Positions 1 through 5,924 of a DNA stretch of 5,924 nt are shown here, one piece after another. A program made the translations under genes and the position numbers. Every line of letters starts with the position of its first letter. The first letter of the stretch is position 1. Under the pieces are notes generated by a model. It had not been told where the DNA came from. It made no database searches and saw only the letters and a program-made list of their open reading frames with translations. The stretch comes from Flavobacteriales bacterium (GTDB lineage Bacteria; Bacteroidota; Bacteroidia; Flavobacteriales; UA16). The stretch is from the NCBI GenBank assembly GCA_018700255.1, contig JABISU010000286.1:1-5924 (forward strand), written 5' to 3'.

Positions 1-227
1 ACATCGAAGATTATAATGAGGATGTTCTTTCTATTTTTTCAACTGACGCTTTAAAACGAATTAAATCTGGCGATTCAAACTGGGAGGATATGGTCCCAAC
101 ATTTGTAGACCAAATTATCAAGGAAAAATGTCTGTTCGGTTACTGTGGCACTCAGCCATCTATAGAAAATAACGAAGACCCTGCAGCTGCAGCATCGAGG
201 GCCATTGAACAAAACGCTAAGGGTTGA
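1..227 (+). CDS. C-terminal fragment of a conserved protein of unsettled function (about 480-residue family often labelled 'nicotinate-nucleotide adenylyltransferase' or 'TonB-dependent receptor')
   Basis: Only the last 74 codons are present, read in frame from base 3 to the TGA at 225-227; the start lies outside the window. The fragment begins IEDYNEDVLSIFSTDALKRI, continues with 'GDSNWEDMVP' and then 'IIKEKCLFGY'. From memory this matches the C-terminus of a large soluble family found in Bacteroidota, Planctomycetota and Myxococcota, whose members end with a pattern like HYNED..PIFS...L..I..GD..WE.MVP..VA..IKE..LFGY. Database names for that family include nicotinate-nucleotide adenylyltransferase and TonB-dependent receptor. 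Nothing in the visible part supports either: there is no nucleotidyltransferase motif and no outer-membrane beta-strand terminus. About 27 residues follow the LFGY motif, including an alanine run (PAAAAS) and acidic residues, and look like a flexible tail. The gene converges on rpoC, with only 84 nt between the two stop codons, and should share the palindromic terminator. The reading frame is secure, the family assignment is moderate, and the function is unknown. Confidence 0.72.
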   Translation, partial: IEDYNEDVLSIFSTDALKRIKSGDSNWEDMVPTFVDQIIKEKCLFGYCGTQPSIENNEDPAAAASRAIEQNAKG

Positions 228-246
228 TTGTTTCCACTCACATTAC

Positions 247-286
247 AAATAAAAAGGGCTTCCCAATTGGGAAGCCCTTTTTATTT
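247..286. terminator. Bidirectional intrinsic terminator (perfect 40-nt palindrome) between the convergent genes
   Basis: Bases 247-286 equal their own reverse complement exactly, with the centre between 266 and 267. The GC-rich core is GGGCTTCCC, an AATT loop, then GGGAAGCCC. It is flanked by AAATAAAAA on the left and TTTTTATTT on the right, so transcripts from either strand make a strong hairpin followed by a U-rich tract. It lies 19 nt after the stop of the plus-strand gene and 25 nt before the stop of rpoC, so it can end both transcripts. On the plus strand a second T-rich stretch follows (about 289-299). Structure and position fit a Rho-independent terminator; use in both directions is inferred from the symmetry. 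Confidence 0.93.
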
Positions 287-311
287 AGTTTAATTTTTAT
301 ACCTAAGCTAT

Positions 312-3300
312 CTAAACAGACTCAGCAGTTTCTTCAACAACCTCTTCATTCTTGATTCCTAAAGCAATGTCGTAATCATCTTGGGATCCCACTACGAGAT
401 TTTGGAAATCCCTCGCCCCTGTACCAGCAGGTATAAGGTGGCCTACAATTACATTTTCTTTAAGTCCAAGGAGGTGATCTTGTTTACCACTAACGGCTGC
501 TTCATTCAATACTTTAGTAGTCTCCTGGAAAGAAGCCGCAGATATGAATGATGTTGTCTGTAATGAAGCTCTAGTAATTCCCTGAAGTAGAGGTGTTGAA
601 GTCGCAGGTATGGCATCGCGAGCATCAACCAGTGTCATATCACGACGTTTTAACGAACCATTCTCATCACGTAAGCGACGAGCAGAGATCATCTGTCCTT
701 CTTTTAACTCTTCACTATCTCCAGCATTAGAGATCACAACCATTCCGAAAATTTTATTATTCTCATTTAAGAAATCAGATTTTTCTGCGTTTTGCTTTTC
801 TAAGAATTTCGTATCTCCTGAATCTTCTACTACCACTTTTTTCATCATCTGACGAACGATTACCTCAAAGTGCTTATCATTAATCTTCACACCTTGCAAA
901 CGATATACATCTTGAATTTCATTTACGATATACTCTTGAACAGCTGTAGGGCCTTTAATATCAAGAATATCCTTAGGAGTAATTGCTCCATCAGAAAGAG
1001 GCATTCCTGCTCTAACAAAATCATTATCCTGAACAAGAATGTGTTTAGATAACGGCACCATGTACTTGTACTTATCACCAACACGTGATTCTACAATTAC
1101 CTCACGGTTACCACGCTTTATCTTACCATATGAGACTATTCCATCAACTTGAGAAACAACAGCTGGGTTAGAAGGGTTACGCGCTTCAAACAACTCTGTA
1201 ACACGAGGGAGACCACCTGTAATATCACCAGATTTACCAGCAACACGAGGTATCTTACAAAGTATTTGGCCTAATGTTGACTTAGAACCTTCTTTAACCA
1301 TAATATGAGCTCCTACAGGCAAAGAATAAGTTCTTAGGGTTTCACCTTTTTTATCCTGTATAAGTATAGCTGGGTTTTTCTTCTTATCCTTGGTCTCAGT
1401 AATTACAACCTCACGAAAACCGGTCTGTTCATCTAGTTCTTCACGGAATGTAACACCCTCTTCGACATGCTCAAAATTAATTACACCAACAGCCTCACTA
1501 ATAATTGCGCTATTATAAGGATCCCATTTACAAACAGATGTGTTTTTCTTAATCTTATCACCTGACTTCACAAATAGTAATGAACCATAAGGTAGAATTG
1601 TCGTAGAATACGCAACTCCTGTTTTAGGATCAACAACTTTAAACTCACTTGATCTAGAAACAATGACTGTCTCAATAGCTCCATCCGCATTCTTACGTTC
1701 AACAGTTCGGAGATCTTCTATCTCAGCAACACCATCAAATTTAGTACGCAACTCATTTTCATCAGAAATTTTAGAAGCGGTACCACCAACGTGGAAAGTA
1801 CGCAGAGTTAACTGAGTACCCGGCTCACCTATGGATTGTGCAGCAATTACACCAACAGCTTCACCTTTTTGAACCAATCTTGCTGTTGCAAGGTTTCGGC
1901 CATAACATTTAGCGCAAATTCCTTTAGGAGATTCACATGTTAAAACTGATCTGACTTCAACTTCATCTACCCCTGCATCCTCAATTGCTCGAGCAATAAC
2001 AGGTGTTATTTCTTCGCCTTCATTAGCAAGGAACTCACCTGTTTCAGGATGAAGAACTTCAATAGCAGGAACACGGCCGTCAATTCGATCAGCAATACCC
2101 TCTACAATTTCATCATTCTTTCTAAGTGTAGACACCATAACACCTCTCAGTGTTCCACAATCTTCAATTGTAACAATAACATCCTGGGCGACATCTACTA
2201 GACGTCTCGTTAAGTAACCCGCGTCAGCAGTTTTAAGAGCAGTATCCGCAAGTCCCTTACGAGCACCGTGAGTTGAAATAAAGTACTCAAGAATAGATAA
2301 TCCTTCTTTAAAATTTGATAAAATTGGATTCTCAATAATATCCTGACCTCCAGTTGCAGAAGATTTCTGCGGCTTTGCCATTAGACCACGCATACCTGAA
2401 AGCTGACGAATTTGTTCTTTAGATCCACGAGCACCAGAGTGCATCATCATGTAAATAGAGTTGAATCCTTGTTTATCTGTTTCAAGCCTATCCATAAGGA
2501 TATTAGTAAGTCTAGAATTTGTGTGAGTCCATATATCAATTATTTGATTATAGCGCTCATTATTTGTGATTAGACCCATATTATAGTTCTCCATCACTTC
2601 AGCAACTTCAGAAGTAGCTTTTGCAACTAGTTTCTCTTTCTCTGGCGGAATAATAACATCATTTAAGTTAAATGACAGTCCACCTTTAAAAGCCATGTAG
2701 AACCCTAACCCCTTAATCTCATCCAGGAATTCTGCTGTTCTAGCAACTCCAACAACTTCAAGTACTCTAGCGATAATATCTCTTAAAGACTTCTTAGTTA
2801 GAAGCTCATTAATGTATCCTGCTTCCTTAGGAACATGTTCATTAAATAGTACACGACCACAAGTAGTTTCAACTATAGAAGAGTCACCATTAATATCAAT
2901 GAAACGCATCTTGATTGATGCGTGAAGATCTAGCTTACCTTCCTGATGCATAATACTCACCTCTTCAGGAGAATAGCACATTGTTCCCTCACCTTTAACA
3001 GGCCATTCGGGTGTACTCTTACGTTCCTTAGTGATGTAATACAATCCCAATACCATATCCTGAGAAGGAACAGTAATAGGAGCACCATTAGCAGGGTTTA
3101 AAATATTATGTGACGCAAGCATCAATAACTGAGCCTCTAAAACAGCCGCGTGACCCAGAGGTAAGTGAACCGCCATTTGGTCACCATCGAAATCGGCGTT
3201 AAACGCTGTACATGCTAAAGGGTGTAGCTGAATAGCCTTACCTTCAATTAGTTTAGGCTGGAAGGCCTGAATACCAAGTCTGTGAAGTGTTGGAGCTCGA

Positions 3301-4625
3301 TTTAATAAAACTGGATGTCCTTTTAAAACGTTTTCTAATATATCCCAAACTATAGCCTCTTTTGCATCAACGATCTTCTTTGCAGATTTAACCGTCTTAA
3401 CAATTCCACGCTCTAGCATTTTACGAATAATAAACGGCTTATATAATTCTGCCGCCATATGCTTAGGCATACCACATTCGTGCATCTTGAGTGTAGGACC
3501 AACTACAATAACAGAACGTGCAGAATAATCTACACGTTTTCCTAAAAGATTCTGACGGAAACGACCTTGCTTTCCTTTTAAGCTATCGCTTAATGACTTT
3601 AGTGGGCGATTGCTTTCAGTTTTAACAGCACTAGACTTACGACTATTATCGAAAAGACTATCAACCGCTTCTTGAAGCATACGCTTCTCATTACGGAGAA
3701 TTACCTCAGGTGCTTTAATTTCAACAAGTCGCTTTAAACGGTTGTTTCTAATTATGACACGACGGTAAAGATCATTTAAATCTGAAGTTGCAAAACGACC
3801 ACCATCAAGAGGAACAAGTGGACGAAGCTCAGGTGGTATTACCGGAACAACTTTAACAATCATCCACTCAGGACGATTTTCAATTCTCTTATGAGAATCT
3901 CTCATGTTTTCAACAACCTGAAGACGCTTTAAAGCCTCACTCTTTCGTTGTTGTGATGTCTCTGTGTCAGCGGCGTGTCTAAGTTTAAAAGAAAGCTCGT
4001 CTAAATCTAAATTAGCAAGAAGGTCGTGAACTGCCTCAGCTCCCATCTTAGCAACAAACTTATTTGGATCCTTATCTTCCAGATACTGATTCTCTTTAGG
4101 TAGAGTATCAAGAACATCAAAGTACTCATCTTCTGATAAGAAATCATTAATTTGTAAATCTTCTCCTTCTGCATTTTTTGCAGTACCAGGATTAATTACA
4201 GCATAACGCTCGTAATATATAATTTGATCTAACTTCTTAGATGGTAACCCTAAAAGGTACCCTATTTTATTAGGTAAGCTTTTAAAATACCAAATATGAG
4301 CAACAGGTACCACAAGCGATATGTGACCCATTCTTTCTCTTCTGACTTTTTTCTCAGTTACCTCAACACCACAGCGATCACAAACAATACCTTTATAACG
4401 GATACGCTTATACTTACCACAGTGACATTCGAAATCCTTAACGGGACCAAATATCTTCTCGCAAAACAATCCATCGCGTTCGGGCTTATAAGTCCTATAG
4501 TTAATTGTTTCAGGCTTGAGTACTTCACCTTCTGAGTCTTCAAGAATTTTTTCAGGCGATGATAACGATATCGTTATCGTCGAAAAATCGCCCGAGTTCT
4601 GTTGGGGGGTCTTTTGTTGGAACAT
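312..4625 (-). CDS. rpoC: DNA-directed RNA polymerase subunit beta-prime, complete
   Basis: This is the largest catalytic subunit of RNA polymerase; it binds the active-site magnesium and forms the clamp and part of the DNA channel. It has 1437 residues, as expected for Bacteroidota. In order: N-terminal zinc site C67/C69/C82/C85; switch and template region around 354-377 ('[17 protein letters not shown]'); catalytic loop NADFDGDQM with D478, D480 and D482; bridge helix about 782-815 ('[19 protein letters not shown]'); second zinc site C823, C897, C904, C907; trigger loop about 921-948 with R942 and H945; an insert of roughly 180 residues (about 949-1130) splitting the trigger loop, placed like SI3 of E. 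coli; the returning arm '[18 protein letters not shown]' (1134-1151); and a conserved C-terminal part ('[20 protein letters not shown]') ending in an acidic tail. The ATG at 4625-4623 is chosen because an in-frame TAA lies three codons upstream (4634-4632). The gene follows rpoB by 22 nt, so co-transcription is expected. The stop is TAG, with another in-frame TAG three codons later. I see no frameshift or missing catalytic residue. Confidence 0.99.
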   Translation of the reverse strand: MFQQKTPQQNSGDFSTITISLSSPEKILEDSEGEVLKPETINYRTYKPERDGLFCEKIFGPVKDFECHCGKYKRIRYKGIVCDRCGVEVTEKKVRRERMGHISLVVPVAHIWYFKSLPNKIGYLLGLPSKKLDQIIYYERYAVINPGTAKNAEGEDLQINDFLSEDEYFDVLDTLPKENQYLEDKDPNKFVAKMGAEAVHDLLANLDLDELSFKLRHAADTETSQQRKSEALKRLQVVENMRDSHKRIENRPEWMIVKVVPVIPPELRPLVPLDGGRFATSDLNDLYRRVIIRNNRLKRLVEIKAPEVILRNEKRMLQEAVDSLFDNSRKSSAVKTESNRPLKSLSDSLKGKQGRFRQNLLGKRVDYSARSVIVVGPTLKMHECGMPKHMAAELYKPFIIRKMLERGIVKTVKSAKKIVDAKEAIVWDILENVLKGHPVLLNRAPTLHRLGIQAFQPKLIEGKAIQLHPLACTAFNADFDGDQMAVHLPLGHAAVLEAQLLMLASHNILNPANGAPITVPSQDMVLGLYYITKERKSTPEWPVKGEGTMCYSPEEVSIMHQEGKLDLHASIKMRFIDINGDSSIVETTCGRVLFNEHVPKEAGYINELLTKKSLRDIIARVLEVVGVARTAEFLDEIKGLGFYMAFKGGLSFNLNDVIIPPEKEKLVAKATSEVAEVMENYNMGLITNNERYNQIIDIWTHTNSRLTNILMDRLETDKQGFNSIYMMMHSGARGSKEQIRQLSGMRGLMAKPQKSSATGGQDIIENPILSNFKEGLSILEYFISTHGARKGLADTALKTADAGYLTRRLVDVAQDVIVTIEDCGTLRGVMVSTLRKNDEIVEGIADRIDGRVPAIEVLHPETGEFLANEGEEITPVIARAIEDAGVDEVEVRSVLTCESPKGICAKCYGRNLATARLVQKGEAVGVIAAQSIGEPGTQLTLRTFHVGGTASKISDENELRTKFDGVAEIEDLRTVERKNADGAIETVIVSRSSEFKVVDPKTGVAYSTTILPYGSLLFVKSGDKIKKNTSVCKWDPYNSAIISEAVGVINFEHVEEGVTFREELDEQTGFREVVITETKDKKKNPAILIQDKKGETLRTYSLPVGAHIMVKEGSKSTLGQILCKIPRVAGKSGDITGGLPRVTELFEARNPSNPAVVSQVDGIVSYGKIKRGNREVIVESRVGDKYKYMVPLSKHILVQDNDFVRAGMPLSDGAITPKDILDIKGPTAVQEYIVNEIQDVYRLQGVKINDKHFEVIVRQMMKKVVVEDSGDTKFLEKQNAEKSDFLNENNKIFGMVVISNAGDSEELKEGQMISARRLRDENGSLKRRDMTLVDARDAIPATSTPLLQGITRASLQTTSFISAASFQETTKVLNEAAVSGKQDHLLGLKENVIVGHLIPAGTGARDFQNLVVGSQDDYDIALGIKNEEVVEETAESV
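4557..4582. repeat. Near-perfect 26-nt palindrome inside the first codons of rpoC
   Basis: The core GATAACGATATCGTTATC (4561-4578) is a perfect 18-nt palindrome. One mismatched position on each side is followed by three more complementary bases, extending the symmetry to 4557-4582. It covers codons 15-23 of rpoC (S-T-I-T-I-S-L-S-S), about 43-68 nt after the A of the ATG. In the mRNA it could form a hairpin whose loop centres on GAUAUC. The symmetry is certain; any role in translation, transcript processing or protein binding is unknown. Confidence 0.6.
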
Positions 4626-4647
4626 TTTCAGTTATCGATTCGGGTTA
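4626..4647 (-). promoter_or_regulatory. rpoB-rpoC intergenic leader lacking a Shine-Dalgarno sequence
   Basis: The gap between the rpoB stop and the rpoC ATG is 22 nt and reads, on the coding strand, TAACCCGAATCGATAAC then TGAAA before ATG. It contains no GGAGG-like element. The bases just before the start are A-rich (GAAA), as is common in Bacteroidota, where start-site choice depends little on anti-Shine-Dalgarno pairing. The first triplet is a second in-frame TAA, so rpoB ends in tandem stops. The gap is too short to contain a complete promoter, which supports rpoC being expressed from the rpoB transcript, though a promoter inside the end of rpoB cannot be excluded by eye. Confidence 0.55.
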
Positions 4648-5924
4648 TTAATCTAGCGAAATACTAAGTCCGAGTCCTTTTAGCTCGTGCATAAGTACAT
4701 TAAATGATTCCGGTATTCCCGGTTTAGGCATCACATCTCCTTTTACAATTGCTTCGTATGCTTTTGCTCTTCCAATAACATCGTCAGACTTTACAGTTAG
4801 AATCTCTTGTAAAATATTAGCAGCTCCGAACGCCTCTAGCGCCCAGACCTCCATCTCTCCAAAACGCTGACCACCAAACTGAGCTTTACCACCCAATGGT
4901 TGTTGTGTTATTAGAGAGTACGGTCCGATAGAACGTGCATGCATCTTATCATCTACCATATGGCTAAGCTTGATCATGTAAATTACACCAACAGTTGCTG
5001 GCTGATCAAATCTTTCACCAGTACCTCCTTCATATAGGTGTGTTACTCCACATTCAGGAATTCCAGCCTTATTGGTTAGTTCTGTAATCTCATTAAGACT
5101 AGCACCATCAAAAATAGGAGTTGAGAATTTCATACCTAAATCCTGGCCTGCCCATCCTAAGACTGTTTCATAAATTTGTCCTAGATTCATACGAGATGGT
5201 ACACCAAGCGGATTCAAAACTATATCTACTGGAGAACCATCTTCTAGGAATGGCATATCCTCTTGACGAACTATTCTAGCAACAATACCTTTGTTACCGT
5301 GTCTACCAGCCATCTTATCTCCAACTTTCAACTTACGCTTTTTCGCAACGTATATCTTAGCTAATTTGACAATACCATTAGGCAGTTCATCACCTACAGT
5401 TACTTGGAATTTCTTTCGCTTATAAGCACCGAGCAAATCATTGTACTTCATGGTGTAATTGTGCACCACTCTATTTACAAGATCACTGATATCATTATCT
5501 CTTACCCAAGACTCTGAGTTTATAATTAAGAAGTCTAAGCTCAATAGTATTTTCTGAGTGAACTTAATTCCTTTCTTTACTTGCTCTTCCTTGTAGTAAT
5601 TAAAAACTCCCTGACTAACCTTTCCGGCAACAAGCTTCATAAGCTTATCAACCAAAATTTTCTTTAGTATAGCTGCCTCTCTATCAAATTCTATATCAAT
5701 AGTCTCGATAACTGCTTTATCTGCAGCTTTAGCTTTCCTGTCTTTTACAGCTCTACTAAATAGTTTTTTATCAATTACCACTCCTTGGCTTGAAGGAGGC
5801 ATTTTTAAAGAAGCATCCTTTACATCTCCAGCTTTATCACCGAAAATAGCGCGCAATAACTTCTCTTCTGGACTTGGGTCTGATTCTCCTTTAGGTGTAA
5901 TCTTACCAATTAGAATATCTCCCC
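4648..5924 (-). CDS. rpoB: DNA-directed RNA polymerase subunit beta, C-terminal fragment
   Basis: RpoB is the second-largest polymerase subunit and forms the cleft wall opposite beta-prime. The window holds its last 424 codons, in frame from base 5922 to the TAA at 4650-4648; the gene continues past the right edge. The frame starts '[13 protein letters not shown]' and '[20 protein letters not shown]', a conserved block from the middle of the protein, so the TTG at 5856-5854 is an internal leucine codon and not a start. Fragment residues about 75-170 are a poorly conserved, lysine-rich helical segment at the place where E. coli carries its lineage-specific insert. Then come '[13 protein letters not shown]' with K203 and K211 (equivalent to E. 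coli K1065 and K1073), '[20 protein letters not shown]', 'DDKMHARS' with H328 (E. coli H1237 equivalent), and the C-terminal '[20 protein letters not shown]' block that anchors the beta-prime clamp. The protein ends GLGLSISLD. The rifampicin-binding region lies upstream, outside the window. The gene sits directly upstream of rpoC and is intact as far as visible. Confidence 0.98.
   Translation of the reverse strand, partial: GDILIGKITPKGESDPSPEEKLLRAIFGDKAGDVKDASLKMPPSSQGVVIDKKLFSRAVKDRKAKAADKAVIETIDIEFDREAAILKKILVDKLMKLVAGKVSQGVFNYYKEEQVKKGIKFTQKILLSLDFLIINSESWVRDNDISDLVNRVVHNYTMKYNDLLGAYKRKKFQVTVGDELPNGIVKLAKIYVAKKRKLKVGDKMAGRHGNKGIVARIVRQEDMPFLEDGSPVDIVLNPLGVPSRMNLGQIYETVLGWAGQDLGMKFSTPIFDGASLNEITELTNKAGIPECGVTHLYEGGTGERFDQPATVGVIYMIKLSHMVDDKMHARSIGPYSLITQQPLGGKAQFGGQRFGEMEVWALEAFGAANILQEILTVKSDDVIGRAKAYEAIVKGDVMPKPGIPESFNVLMHELKGLGLSISLD

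Noticed and set aside
181..192. Perfect 12-nt palindrome CTGCAGCTGCAG.
   Set aside because: It falls within a proline/alanine codon run of the left-edge gene; alanine codons of the GCA/GCT type easily make such symmetry, and nothing nearby suggests a binding site.
610..1052. Plus-strand open reading frames at 610-852 and 870-1052, opposite rpoC.
   Set aside because: They are antisense to well-conserved rpoC codons, their translations are low-complexity (Ser/Phe- or Ile/Asn-rich), and I see no family motif or supporting leader.
4296..4543. Open reading frames at 4296-4535 (plus) and 4358-4543 (minus) overlapping the N-terminal zinc region of rpoC.
   Set aside because: The rpoC frame here encodes the conserved C67/C69/C82/C85 zinc site, so the other frames are shadows without recognisable content.
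4604..4609. Run of six G (C on the coding strand) near the start of rpoC, as a possible slippage or phase-variable site.
   Set aside because: The run is short, and switching off an essential polymerase subunit is implausible; the full frame is intact.
4626..4647. Possible separate rpoC promoter in the rpoB-rpoC gap.
   Set aside because: 22 nt cannot hold both the -33 (TTTG) and -7 (TAnnTTTG) elements of Bacteroidota promoters, and neither is visible in the gap.
5854..5856. Possible TTG start that would give a separate 402-residue protein.
   Set aside because: The frame stays open to the window edge and encodes conserved RpoB sequence ([21 protein letters not shown]) upstream of this codon, so the TTG is an internal leucine.

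Overview
The window is AT-rich and looks like a chromosomal fragment of a Bacteroidota bacterium, probably of the Flavobacteriales. Both RNA polymerase subunits carry family-typical segments (in RpoB '[10 protein letters not shown]', '[13 protein letters not shown]' and '[10 protein letters not shown]'; in RpoC '[20 protein letters not shown]' and 'TLRTFHVGG'). Translation starts without a visible Shine-Dalgarno sequence, which is usual in this phylum. The lineage call comes from recognising protein motifs by eye, not from a database search.

Layout from left to right: (1) positions 1-227, plus strand, the last 74 codons of a gene whose C-terminus resembles a widespread protein family of about 480 residues with no settled function; (2) positions 228-311, a very short convergent intergenic region filled almost entirely by a perfect 40-nt palindrome flanked by A and T tracts, which should act as a shared bidirectional terminator; (3) positions 312-4625, minus strand, a complete rpoC encoding the 1437-residue beta-prime subunit; (4) a 22-nt gap; (5) positions 4648-5924, minus strand, the C-terminal 424 codons of rpoB, running off the right edge.

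rpoB and rpoC are read right to left as the end of the usual ribosomal-protein/RNA-polymerase operon. Their products form the two halves of the polymerase catalytic cleft. All catalytic and zinc-binding residues I could check are present, and neither gene shows a frameshift or truncation. The operon ends directly after rpoC, with no further co-directional gene.

This is essentially an ordinary core-genome region. I found no mobile element, CRISPR array, RNA gene or undescribed system. The points most worth a second look are the compact bidirectional terminator, a near-perfect palindrome in the first codons of rpoC that shares a repeated motif with the rpoC leader, and the unexplained protein family at the left edge.
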